Shown piece by piece: positions 53,622 to 64,000 of a DNA stretch of 64,000 nt. Source of the DNA: Blattamonas nauphoetae (taxonomy: Eukaryota; Preaxostyla; Oxymonadida); contig JARBJD010000153.1 in assembly GCA_033064195.1 (NCBI GenBank), positions 1 to 64,000 on the forward strand, given 5' to 3'. Under the pieces are notes generated by a model that saw only the letters and a program-made list of their open reading frames with translations, did not search any database and was not told where the DNA came from. Within the stretch, counting starts at the first letter, position 1; each line of letters opens with the position of its first letter. The translations under genes and the position numbers were made by a program.

Positions 53622-54353
53622 CTAAACACCAAAATACTTGACCAACTTCCAAAAGTTGTCAGAACTCATGCCAAGTTGATAGTCAATGTGATTCAGAAAA
53701 GCACTTTCCGAGACGATAAGTACCTTTGGAGGGAGTTTGAGGATCCTCGTCCACCACGACGTGGTTGGGGAACAATCACGGAGATACTTCAAGGAGATCA
53801 TGAGAGTGCACACAATGAGGGTGCCAACATTCCCTGGAAGAATGAGGACTCCCTTTCTTGTTGAGGATCGTGTCATATCCGCATGAGCAAGTTTCTCAAT
53901 CAGATAAACAGCGTAAAGGAGCTCACTTGCAGTGCAATCCACCAACTTCACAAGAAACTGAAGAAAGGCGAGAAGGCGCAAGGAGAGAGGCTGAACAAGG
54001 ATTCGTTCGTTGCTGATTGCACAGTCTATTGGAAGATATGGGATCGACGTCGTGATTTTCTCATCATGCATAAGTAGAGAGCAGAAGAGTTGGTCGAGGT
54101 GGAGTGTTATTTCTTCGATGAGACGAGACGACGCTGGCTGTGTCAATAGTCCAATTCTTGCGGTGTTTGATTTGCTCTCCACAAAAAGAGTGCAAAATCC
54201 AAGCGTTGAAGGGAGGGGAAGTTGTTTGGGAGAATATAAAGAAGTGACACTCATTGAATTGCGAACGAAACGAGTTGCCGATTGATCCATCCCATACTGT
54301 TTTGTCTCATTGTCTTTCCAAGTTTCTTCAAAATAGTCAGTCTGATTCGACAC
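53622..54353 (-). CDS. PHO80/Pcl-type cyclin, 243 residues
   Basis: The cyclin fold covers about residues 70-240. Blocks LIEEITLHLDQLFCSLL, ASELLYAVYLIEKLAHADM and the signature NVGTLIVCTLMISLKYLRDCSPT match the cyclin at 42921-43802 (YGTIIVCAMILSIKYLRDK), so the two are diverged paralogues. A short N-terminal region precedes the fold and no introns are required. It probably binds a cyclin-dependent kinase. Confidence 0.8.
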   Translation of the reverse strand: MSNQTDYFEETWKDNETKQYGMDQSATRFVRNSMSVTSLYSPKQLPLPSTLGFCTLFVESKSNTARIGLLTQPASSRLIEEITLHLDQLFCSLLMHDEKITTSIPYLPIDCAISNERILVQPLSLRLLAFLQFLVKLVDCTASELLYAVYLIEKLAHADMTRSSTRKGVLILPGNVGTLIVCTLMISLKYLRDCSPTTSWWTRILKLPPKVLIVSESAFLNHIDYQLGMSSDNFWKLVKYFGV

Positions 54354-54455
54354 TTTTCGGAGTGAAGCCGGTCTTGTATTAAAAAATTGGACTGAACATG
54401 CGATTTATGTTCGATCGAGCGGTTTCGTTGACAAATAATGTACTGATCGATATTA

Positions 54456-56061
54456 ATGTTCGCTGCCTTTTGCATCATCAACTCTTTGACGGCTGTCACT
54501 CTGCCTAAACATCCGTCATTATACCAGATCAGCACTCGTCCATGGCTCTACAAGCTTTCCCAAAAGTACGGCAGGAGCATTACCAAACTCAACGATATTC
54601 CTGATTCTGAACTCAAAAACATTGCTGATCAAGGATATAACATCCTTTGGATGATGGGTGTCTGGCAACTTGGTCCAGCTGGTAAGAAACACGATCTTGC
54701 CGACCCTGGTCTCCGTAGAGAATTTGACCGTGTCCTCCCAGGGTATGAAGTCATTATTTTTTTCATCATATTCTGTCCCTTCTATTTATTTTTCTCTCAT
54801 TCATCAATTTTATCTTAATTCTGCAACTATCAGATGGACTGAGGATGACGTCATTGGATCACCATATGCCATCACTTGGTACACTCTCAACTCTGAGCTT
54901 GGTGTCATGGCAGACCTCCAAACATTCCGTCGCCGGGTGAATAGCCATGGCATGTTGTTTATGGTCGATCTCGTCCCCAATCATTGTGCCATCGACTCAC
55001 CACTTGTTTCTCGCTTCTACGAACAGTTCATCCATGTTATCCCATCGGATCGGAAGCCATATGATCCCAACTACTACATGGAGAATGGAATTGCCTATGG
55101 CCGCGACCCATACTCAGGCTCATGGACGGACACCGCCCAATACAACATCTGGAATGCGCAGATGCAAACTCAACTTATGGCCTTCCTTCGGATCTGCTCG
55201 CAGTACTCAGATGGAGTCCGATGCGATATGGCGATGTTGCTGATGAATAAGGTCGTGAACCAGACGTGGGGATACCAACAAGAAAAGAACGGGTACAGAT
55301 GGCCATCAGCTGAATTCTGGAAGATTGCCACATCAACCATCAAGGCCGAGCATCCAGGCTTCATTTTCATGGCTGAGGTGTACTGGGGACTGGAAAGAGA
55401 GATGATCGGTCTCGGCTTTGATTACATGTACGACAAAGATGGGCTGTACAACGCGCTTGTTGGCGGGAACCTCGACACCATCAAAGGCTACATCAGAAAC
55501 AATGACCTGGCTCCAATGACCCACTTCACAGAGAACCACGACGAGAAACGAGCCATCGCGGAGTTTGGCGGTGTTGAACGCGCTGCCGCTGCTGCAGTTG
55601 TGTCTTTCACTCTCCCTGGAATGAAATTTGTGTTTGAGGGACAAGAGGAAGGTCGAGCTAACCTTCTTAAGGTCCATCTCAGACGTGCAGCTGACGAACC
55701 TGTCAAACCCGCTGTGACCGCCTTCTACAAAAAGCTGCTCAAATCCCTCAACCATACCGTGTTCCATAGCGGTACCTGGAGCTGGGTTGACGTCCAATCG
55801 ACCGACGGATCTAACTGGCGACTGTTGGCTTGGAAATGGAAAGTTGGCAATGAAAAACGTCTCTGCGTGATCAACTATTCCGACCAAACAGGGTCCGGCC
55901 GCATTGTCCTTCCTGATGCAAAAGAGAAGGCATCGGGGGGAACAATTAACATCACCGACGAGCTGTCTGGTGAAGTGTACAACAGAAATGTGGAGGAGGT
56001 CGTGTCGTCTGGTCTTGTCGTCTCACTCGGGGCTTGGAAGTCACATATTTTGAATTATTAA
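54456..56061 (+). CDS. Secreted alpha-amylase, GH13 family
   Basis: Two exons, 54456-54742 and 54834-56061, give 504 residues. The N-terminus MFAAFCIINSLTAVTLP looks like a signal peptide. The four GH13 regions are present: DLVPNH (about residue 140), GVRCDMAML with the nucleophile aspartate (about 226), FMAEVYW with the acid/base glutamate (about 276) and TENHDEKRA with the transition-state aspartate (about 332). A C-terminal beta domain (about 410-504) follows. The enzyme should hydrolyse alpha-1,4-glucans such as starch or glycogen, outside the cell or in a digestive vacuole. The 91-nt intron interrupts the frame just after the codons for RVLPG. Confidence 0.93.
54743..54833 (+). other. 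91-nt intron of the amylase gene
   Basis: GTATGA at the 5' side and CAACTATCAG at the 3' side, with TCTTAATTCTG as likely branch region. Splicing joins LPG to WTEDDVIGSPYAIT without a frame error. The 5' site fits the changed 5' end of the U1 RNA in this window. Confidence 0.9.
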
Positions 56062-56404
56062 ATCGTCTTGGTCGGATTATGCTGATCACTCTCCTACAGA
56101 ATCATCTGTAGCAGACGTTTGATCTCAATCCCAGAAGAGTGTTTTCCTTGCTTCAGTTCTGCACACTTCACTCTGTGCGATCAGGGTTATTCGGTTTGTC
56201 AACTTTTCATGATAAAAGACACTGCAATAACTCTATTTTGAGATCCCGTCTGTTTTCAATTGGTATGACATCATTTATGATTGAATTGAATCGGGATTTT
56301 AGAGTGACAGTTTAAATACCACATTACATCATGATCTGGATTTATGCGGAAGATTGATGGGTATAGACAGAGCGGCCTGACTGTCAAAACGCAAAGTTGG
56401 TCTT
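56062..56404. other. Intergenic stretch, no gene seen
   Basis: Between the amylase and the PB1-domain gene. No repeat, RNA gene or credible frame was seen. Confidence 0.5.
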
Positions 56405-56437
56405 GTGGGATCGATCAAAGTGTCATCATCGTTACTG

Positions 56438-57481
56438 ATGACCTTCACGTTTAAAATTGTTTGTGGACAAACACTCGATATTCATCGCTTCCTCGCACCA
56501 GAAAGCATCACCTACGAAGCTCTGTCACAAAAGGTTTGTACGCTGTTTGCACTGCCGGACGCAACCAAAATCATCTTCAAATATGTTGATGACGAGAGAG
56601 ATCTTGTACAGCTCAATAGTGAAGATGAACTTGCGGCTGCAAAAGAAGCGTGCAAAGAGAAAAAATCAATCAAAATCTTTGTTCTGAGTCGAGAACAACA
56701 GTGCTGCAAAGACAGACGATGTGCAAAGGACGGATGCAAAGAAGAATGTAAAGAAGAATGCAAAGAAAACGACTGCAAAGACAAAGAATGCACACAGGGG
56801 AAGTGCGACAGAAATGACAAATGTTGTCAAAAGAAATGCCACAACTTACGCAAACAACAAAAAGTGTTGATGATGTACAATCTACTCAAGTACTGTGACA
56901 AACACGAATGTCGTGGACGCATGCCGATGCATCCACCTCACCATCCACCCATGCATCCTTTCTTCCATCTCAATCACCCACCATATCCACACTTCCGTCA
57001 CGGTTGCCGTCAAGGACCCCCTCATTGTGGACGTGGCTGTGGTGGGAGAGGTCGGGATCGCAGATGTCGAGATTACTCCACCGACAGAAGCTGTTCTGAA
57101 GGACGCGAAAATCGCAGGGAATGCAGAAGAGGAAGGGGGTCGCGTTCCCCTCCAGCTTTCCGTGGCCCACCACCACCCGAGTTCAGAGCCCAATACAACC
57201 CATCATCTGAGCCCAGAGATCAACAAGACCCTCCAAGGGAGTTTAGGGACCGTCGCCAACACCAAGAGTATTATGGACCGTCTGAGTATTCTGAAGGAAG
57301 GGAATGGAGAGGACATGGAGGACGACATGGAGGGCATCGTCACGGACGGCACAGAGGGAGACATGCACAAGCGTGGCTCTACGAGGCTGGTCAACACGAC
57401 CCTGTTGCATGTGATGTGATTCTTCTTCAAGGAGATACAGCTCCATCCGAAAGCTACGAATCTCAGACAGAGTCACAGTAA
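56438..57481 (+). CDS. PB1-domain protein with Cys- and His/Arg-rich tail, 347 residues
   Basis: The ATG at 56438 is chosen because the PB1 domain starts at once (MTFTFKIVCGQTLDIHRF); an in-frame ATG 33 bases upstream is possible. Residues 1-80 form a PB1 domain with the acidic OPCA motif YVDDERDLVQLNSEDEL (about 47-63). Then come a cysteine/lysine/glutamate-rich segment with CKE- and CKD-type repeats (about 85-135), a histidine/proline-rich segment (MHPPHHPPMHPFFHLNHPPY) and an arginine/glycine-rich region. PB1 domains pair with other PB1 domains, as in p62 and NBR1; an autophagy or signalling scaffold role is possible but not shown. The cysteine repeats might bind metal. Confidence 0.8.
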   Translation: MTFTFKIVCGQTLDIHRFLAPESITYEALSQKVCTLFALPDATKIIFKYVDDERDLVQLNSEDELAAAKEACKEKKSIKIFVLSREQQCCKDRRCAKDGCKEECKEECKENDCKDKECTQGKCDRNDKCCQKKCHNLRKQQKVLMMYNLLKYCDKHECRGRMPMHPPHHPPMHPFFHLNHPPYPHFRHGCRQGPPHCGRGCGGRGRDRRCRDYSTDRSCSEGRENRRECRRGRGSRSPPAFRGPPPPEFRAQYNPSSEPRDQQDPPREFRDRRQHQEYYGPSEYSEGREWRGHGGRHGGHRHGRHRGRHAQAWLYEAGQHDPVACDVILLQGDTAPSESYESQTESQ

Positions 57482-58425
57482 GGCACTCAAGATGTCAATC
57501 AGTTGTTTTATCCAATTTCTTTCTCATTATCATATACAAATGCTAATTTACTCCATATGTTAAAGTGAACTGGATAATACTGTGATGGAGAGATTTATTC
57601 CAGTTCAGATGAATATTCTGCTGAAAAAAATGGACAAATATTTCTTGACTTGAATCCAAGATTTTGTCGAATCTGCTCGATGAATTGAGTCTAAAAGATG
57701 AATATTTCTCGTAGACACTTTGAAATATCTCCAGAAGAACGCTACACTCTGACTAAAATCTGTAGCCAGATTTCTGAGGTTTTGAATCGGTGAAGAATTG
57801 ACTAGACATTTCTGAAATAACCAAATGAATATACATCCTGTAAGTTAGGAGAGTATCATGTAAATGTGATGTAGACACAGTTTGCTGATAAGAACCATCA
57901 TAGAAGGGATGGATTCCTAATAAACAAAGAAAATTAAAAATGTGAAAAAAACGATGTGGTACACCAAGATCTGACAAAAATTTGTGGGAGGAGTGTTGTC
58001 CTTCCGAATGTTTGAGATTTCTTGTGAAATTAGGTTCTGAAAATGTCTGGTTGAGAATCGATGATTTGGAGACGGTTCGAGACACAAAATGAGACTTTCG
58101 AAATATGGATTGTTGGAAGACACAAGTGTGTGAATGAAAAAAGGACAAAACATGAACTGCTTTTTTTGAGTAATAAAGCTTCATAAATTCCGCGATAGTG
58201 AGAAAGATTAGGATAAAAAACAGACCGAGAAAGCGGTCTCATGATAGAAATCCGATCATAAAAAAAGTCAAAACCCGATCGCAAGCCTCTGAAAAGTCCT
58301 GAAAGCTTGTATACATCCCCCAAATTTCATAACATCTGATTGTGAGAAAAAGAAATGGGTGAAGCTTTTCTTGTGTACATCCTGGGTTCAGACCATTTAT
58401 CTCCTGCTAGAAGGAGAGTACAACC
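57482..58425. other. Intergenic stretch, no gene seen
   Basis: AT-rich sequence between the PB1 gene and the start of the armadillo-like gene. A minus-strand frame at 57753-58184 has no coding signature or domain. No repeat or RNA was recognised. Confidence 0.5.
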
Positions 58426-61400
58426 ATGGGATGCATTCCAAGCTCCCAGAAGCCCCTGCAGAAAGTTGGAACCAGTGTTTGTGAACGGTTTTCTCTAAAT
58501 CTCACATTTTTAGCACGAACTAGAAGTAGATGAAAATAAAATTGGAGCCACCACTTTAGCACCCACAATTGTAGACCCTAAAGAATTTTTTCAACAACTT
58601 CACAATCTGAATCTCAATTTCCATCGAAGTTTTTTATTCATCTCCATTTTTATCTTCTTTAGGTGCTGGTTCAACTGTTTTCGAACACTCTCCTGCTCAA
58701 TACTGCCGTTTCTTCACATATACGACACTGAACCTGGATTCTGTTGATATAAATGTATAATCCGAGACTTCCATTCATTTTGTTTTATTTCCTCTCGCTA
58801 CTCCAGAGAACATTGATTCAAATTTTCCAAAAAACACTTTACGGATACACTATTGTGGTTCCGGATAGTCATCTCCAACTCGCTGCATGTTGTTGCTTGA
58901 TCGACATGTTCACAGTGTGTTACTCTCACTCTTGTGATGGACACATCATATTTTTCCTCATTTTCTCCTTTTTCTCTCTGAAATTCGTGAAATTATTATG
59001 ATTTTCAGATTACAGAAGGCGAATTATGCCATGAAGCTAAACGAGGAATCAAGTCTGTCATCGTGTTTTCCGACATCCATCATTGTTTATTGCTATCAGA
59101 GCTTACCTTAAAATGCCCAAACGTCAAGCACTTGCAATTGTCGATCTTGTTCAAGAATGGCTGAAGGTGTTTGAACCTATCGTCACCGCAACTGATCCTT
59201 TTGACCAAAAATATGATGAACTGGACCAAATTTCTGATAATTTGTTCATCAACGAATCTCCGTGTGTACATTTTCCGATGATATATTGTAATTTCTCGAG
59301 GATTTTCTCAATCTTTCCTTGTTGGGAGAATCTCCAAAGTTCATATCTGTTTCAATTAAATCTCTTATCAAATCAATCTCACTCTTTTTTGTGTCATTTA
59401 TCTCTCTAGATCACAAAAGAGTTTCTCCCAGTCCAGTATTAGTTTCAAAAAACGACTAAAACATCTGAGTGAATCAGCAAGACTCTTTCTACCGAAATTG
59501 GTCCCTCGGATGAAAACATTCATCTCAACGATTGAAGATTGGGGGAAATCGAAGATCAGTTCGACCATGATCCAACTCAAGTCTGACATCTTGAACACAC
59601 AATCACCTTTTTTCTTTGTCTTGTTTCCTCAGATCTCCTCAAGTCCCTGTATTGGTTGAATCGCTATCACTGCTTCATGACTTCATTCAGACAAACCTCC
59701 CATCTCTTATCCTTCCCATCTTCTTGCATCCGTCTGGAACCAATCACATCTCGTTCAATCCTTTCTTATTCGTCAAACTCTCTTCATTCCTCTCGTCCTC
59801 GCAAGAGACAGAGCTAGTTATTCATTCCTTCAGACTATTAACTGCTTTAGTTCATCACTGTCCTCCATTCAGCCTCCTGGCCGAAGCTCCACAATCTCAT
59901 CCAGTTTCCATCGATCACAGCCAAAATCAATTTCCCATGTCTTCCCCGTTGCAACCTCCAAGTCACTCACTTGTCACATCTAACCCCACTGCCATATTCC
60001 CCGGCACTTCACTGAATCCAGTCGACACCTCACTCCCTCCGTCTGGCGAGACCATTCCAGAAGGAGACCCATCGTGGAACGAGAACTTGGAGTTTGTGGA
60101 GGACATCACATTTAGCTCCGAAGGTGCAGAAGGACAGAAGCAGCCTTCACTCGCCAAACTCGACTCTGTTCCAGTTCGGCCAGCCCACTCCCCCCCTCAA
60201 TCACTCCGCTCTTCATCACCGTCATCTTCGCATGGAAGGATTCGGATGTCGCGATCTGTGTCTCCCAATTCAATTCGGACTCCATCCACCCCTTTGCAGA
60301 CCACCCTCTCCGAAGCTCAGGGCCCTCCACTCGCATCCAGACACGTCATGCAGACTGTCTCTGAAATGGCTCCTCAGATGCAGCCTGAACCGAGACGGTC
60401 GCTGGCCAGAACAAGGTTTGTTGATTTGTTTTGTGTATCCATCACAGCACGGCTCTCACGAACGATCTGATGAATCATCCTCCTTCGTCGTCTCCTCCTC
60501 TGCTCACCGCGTCTGTCTCGCCGATTCCCAAATTAACAACACTCGACTCCCTCTTCTCTGTCCCCAACGCGACTCAGACGCCTTTCAATGCAGGGGCTCA
60601 CCCTCCCCTCTCCTCCTTCAAATCACACGGCCCGTCCTCCAAGCTCACCTCACATCGACTCTCTGCTGCTGCCTACGGTTTAATTGGGATTGACCGACGA
60701 GAGACCAGAAGAATGTTTGCTCGTTTTCACCGATTCACTTTTTCTTCTTCAAGACCTCCGACTTCACTCCTCTCCTCTCCACGCTCTGTCACAATCACTT
60801 CGCCGCGATATCTCAGTCCAAAGACAGATCTCGATATTCGACGAGAAAACGAGAAGAACAAGGTTCTCGCACTGTTCCCTCCGCCACCCCAGCCGCAGGT
60901 TCCGATGAATCCTACGAAGCATCAGGGATTTGTCCCTGCTTTCATTCAGAAACGCTCCACGTCATTCTCACATCCCAGCCCACACAAAGCTCTTCGACAA
61001 CAGCCTCCCGTCCCACACCCTGGCCTCACTCCTCCCATTCTCGACAGCTCGCACTTCTCCCGATCGCAAACACTGTTGAATTCGAATCATCGCGTGGCTG
61101 ATGTTCCTGACAGGGTTCCATCGCCAACAGTTACTCTCCTGTCTGAAATGGATTCTCTCTCTTTCTTCTCGTATGGCTGCGAGATCATGACTTTCCTTCA
61201 GAAGGAAGAGAGAGAACTGAAGACATCCACTAACCGTCCGCTATCAATGAACAAAAGTCAGATCGCGATTCTGTCGCTTCAGTCATCTGACCAGTCCACG
61301 TCGTTCCCTGTCTCTCCGCGTCTTCTCATGCTCAACCCAAACAACAGCGCAGACATAGCAAGCACCACTTCACTCATGTTCCCTCACACTCCACCCTCCA

Positions 61401-64000
61401 ACCGCTCTCGCAGTCGGCTCACTCCAACCATCCCCTCTGCATACCACCACAGACTCCCTTCTTTTGATGAGTCTCTCTCCAACCCTCGCCAGCTCCAAAA
61501 CGAGCTGTCAGGAACAACATCCTATCGCACTCTCCCACCCACACCCTCCCCACAATTCCATCTTCTTGGCCAGTCACCGGCCCATTCCACTGTAGTTGAT
61601 CCGAAACAACATGTCTTTCCAGTTGTCCATCCAAAACTGCCCAGTGCACAAATCAAGCTCATTTTCTCGTACACTGGTTCACAAAATTCCGACCTCGCAT
61701 ACTCCGCTCTGTCTCTCCTCCTCGCGATTGTGTCAACTGCCACCGTCGACCGCCTCGACGAGCTTGTTCAGTGTGGACTTCTTCGGAACATCCACTCCAT
61801 CCTCAAAGGGAACATGAGGCAGAAGGCTCAGGCGGATAGACGGCAGTTCGGTCTCATTGTTCGGATTTTGATGTTCATCTGCGAAAAGGGGGCGATGGAC
61901 AGCGCGTCGCTCTTCAATCCGTTCTACGACAACTTCGAAAACGAGGGAATCATCGCCACGTTCACAGAGATGCTCCACAATGCCCGAGTTCCACTGATGG
62001 TCAAGACTGCCGTCTCTGCTATGTGTATCTTCCTCTTCAAAATGCGAGAACTGGAGCCTGTCTGTCTTTTCTCTTTTCTTATTTTTCAGAATCGAACAAC
62101 AAATGCGGTTGGGATTATTTTTGGTGAGAGTGCCTGCATTGTCGCTCGGTCGAAGATGAACGAGCACAAAGCGTGGGATATGATGGAGAGCTGGCGGAAC
62201 ACAATTACAGATCAGATGCACGCTCATGCGCACGACGACACGAAGCGCTCGACCAAGTCTGATCCAAACCAGCTCACTCCTCGCAGCGGGCAGATCTCGA
62301 CGTATTCCTCCCAAACAAACACATCTGAAAACGTGACGGCGTCGTCGTCTTCGGATCAGGCTGTATTTGCGGATAACGCGATGCTGCAGGACGAAGACGT
62401 TGGAGTCTTCACGGATCTCGTTTTCGGATCCTATTTTGAAGAATCACAATTCTCAAGTCCTGCCCGCCTAGGCCGAGATTATTTATTATGGCTGGGAGAG
62501 AGGGGAGGTTGGAATGTTTCGATTCAGACGCAAATCAAGCGGGCGTGTGAAGCTCTGACAATTGTTCCGCTCCAAGTTGATGGTCTGTCTTAATCATGTT
62601 CTCTTCATTCTTCTCTCTGCCATCCAGTTCTCCTCGCGGGGACCGTTTTGGATGTTGTCGTCGAGCGATGCTGTGTGGCCATTCGCAGCATGTCGCCCCA
62701 CTCGGCACTGTTCCCGTACGTCTTCTCGTTCATCCACGATGTGACACTCCACACTGTCCGCAAGAAGAAGGGGAAAGAAATTGAAGTCATTCAGACAATC
62801 AACGAAGACATCATCGAACGACTCGAGCAGGAGACACTTGTGGTGATCTTCAGAGTGCTCGTCTCGTCTCTCAACCACACATGCTGGAAGCAGCTGGCAC
62901 TCAGTTCACGGGAGAGGGATCACGAGGAGGAAAATGCGGTGGAGTCGAACACAATGAAAAGCGCGATGGTGGTCGTGGAGTCCGAAAAGGAAGAGTCGAA
63001 CGTGTTCGAAGAGGACGAAATCACAGGACAGCATACACGCAGCTCGAAGACGACGAACAGTTCGCTCGAATCAACAGACAGAGAAGATAGCGATGACGAG
63101 AAGGAGCTGAAGATAGTCTCTCTGGACGAAGCCAAAACGGTGATTGTCACACGCCCAGACATTCTCACTGCCATTCTCACACTGCTGCACGAAGGGAAGC
63201 ACCCTGGTCTTCTCGATGCAGCGATCGATGCAGACATCATCCCGGAGTTGTCTCGGCTCCTCTCTTCCTTCTTCTACGACAGATACACACCGTCTAATGG
63301 GTCGTGCAACTGCTCGTACCCGCTGTTTGTGCCTGATGAGGATTTCATGGACGTGATTGGGCAGAGCCTGTCAATCATCACTGTCCTTGCTCAGACCAAA
63401 TACTGCTCTCTCTTGGCAAAGCCAACCACGCTCAAAACAGGCGACAAGCGGAAGAAGCGGAAACGAGAGCTCCCAAGTCTCCTTCAGTGTGTTCTCGGAC
63501 TCTGCTTCACCATCCCTTCTCTCACCATCGACCCGACTCTCCCCATGGTGATGGACTCCCGCACAATCTGTCGCACCATTCCCGAGCGATCACCCACTCC
63601 CTGCAAAAGGTCGTCGCACATCAATCGATATGACCTCATCACTCGATCGATGGACATAGTCGGCACCATCTTCTCTGACACGTGTTGTGAAATCGTCGAA
63701 CCTGGGCAGACCCGTTTTAAGTTGAAGGAGTATTCACGCTTCTTGACAACCGTGTACACCGCAGGCTGTGCAGACATGTTGACTGTCGACGAGGAGAACC
63801 ACACTCTCCAGTTCTCCTCCATGTTGATGGTTGACGAGTTGGATCGCGGCCGGCTGAGTGGGGAAGGAAACACGATTGGGAGGAAGGTCCCGCGGAGGGG
63901 ACTGCTGTACTGGACTCATTATTGGCGGAAGGACACGCTGTCTGGCGAGGAGGAAGAAGAGCAGGAGTTTCTTGCCGACTTGGAAGACGCGGATGTCCTC
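58426..64000 (+). CDS. Large armadillo/HEAT-like protein with ten short introns (3' end outside the window)
   Basis: Eleven exons fit one uninterrupted frame: 58426-58476, 58514-58628, 58663-58754, 58807-58914, 59009-59052, 59100-59261, 59410-59580, 59633-60415, 60448-62059, 62090-62582 and 62628 to the window end, giving 1668 residues so far. The introns are 37, 34, 52, 94, 47, 148, 52, 32, 30 and 45 nt. The start MGCIPSS has glycine at position 2 and could be N-myristoylated. Helical repeats are visible near the start (PDSHLQLAACCCLIDMFT), around residues 250-320 (VLVESLSLLHDFIQ) and around 61650-62050 (SALSLLLAIVSTATVDRLDELV). Between them lies a long serine/proline-rich disordered part. 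The last part is acidic and basic by turns. No named family is recognised; a scaffold role is inferred. Confidence 0.8.
62060..62089 (+). other. In-frame 30-nt intron of the armadillo-like gene
   Basis: GTCTGTCTTTTC begins the intron and CTTATTTTTCAG ends it; the middle is all pyrimidine. It contains no stop and is a multiple of three, so retention would only add ten hydrophobic residues. The 5' word GTCTGT also starts the introns at 59053 and 62583, which supports its being real. Confidence 0.7.
62583..62627 (+). other. 45-nt intron of the armadillo-like gene
   Basis: GTCTGTCTTAATC begins the intron and TGCCATCCAG ends it. It is a multiple of three but contains an in-frame TAA, so it must be removed. 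Splicing joins VPLQVD to VLLAGTVLDVVVE, after which the frame is open for 1370 bases to the window end. Confidence 0.85.

Noticed and set aside
57753-58184. 143-residue minus-strand frame in the intergenic region
   Set aside because: AT-rich, no domain, no splice or start context; probably chance.
1-64000. CRISPR arrays, operons with ribosome binding sites, bacterial promoters
   Set aside because: None seen; introns, snRNA and gene structure show a eukaryotic nuclear sequence.

Overview
The window looks like nuclear DNA of an anaerobic metamonad protist, most likely an oxymonad (Preaxostyla). I infer this from a standard genetic code, many very short spliceosomal introns, an archaeal-type alanyl-tRNA synthetase (known in diplomonads and parabasalids), a complete Polinton/Maverick with a protein-primed polymerase, and very large beta-helix surface proteins that end in a kinase-like domain. 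The species is not proven by the sequence.

Bases 1 to about 25450 are one Polinton with terminal inverted repeats of about 1 kb. It carries a protein-primed DNA polymerase B, an integrase, a packaging ATPase, two capsid-like genes in tandem and several small proteins. Most plus-strand genes have the same T-rich motif just upstream of the start. The element is old: about five to seven coding breaks, plus nested insertions. The insertions are a 3.2 kb segment of different composition (about 10.2-13.4 kb), a decayed host-type surface-protein gene framed by inverted repeats (17.9-23.8 kb), and a small MITE with a TTA target duplication at the inner edge of the right terminal repeat.

Bases 25450-30100 are repeat-rich: tandem hairpin units, a tRNA-derived SINE-like sequence, a few small broken or uncertain genes, and a PIF/Harbinger transposon with a frameshifted transposase.

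Bases 30400-64000 are ordinary host chromosome. In order they hold an IFRD-like gene, two tRNA genes, alanyl-tRNA synthetase with three exons, a U1 snRNA gene with a TATA box, two beta-helix/transmembrane/pseudokinase receptors (1239 and 2350 residues), an unknown multi-exon gene, two PHO80-type cyclins, an inverted duplicated gene pair, a secreted GH13 alpha-amylase, a PB1-domain protein, and a large armadillo-like gene with ten short introns that runs off the right edge.

The most interesting points are the U1 RNA whose 5' end is changed to match GUAUGU splice sites, the swarm of 19-60 nt introns (many a multiple of three long and free of stops), the host-type surface-protein gene inside the Polinton, and the shared promoter-like motif of the Polinton genes.
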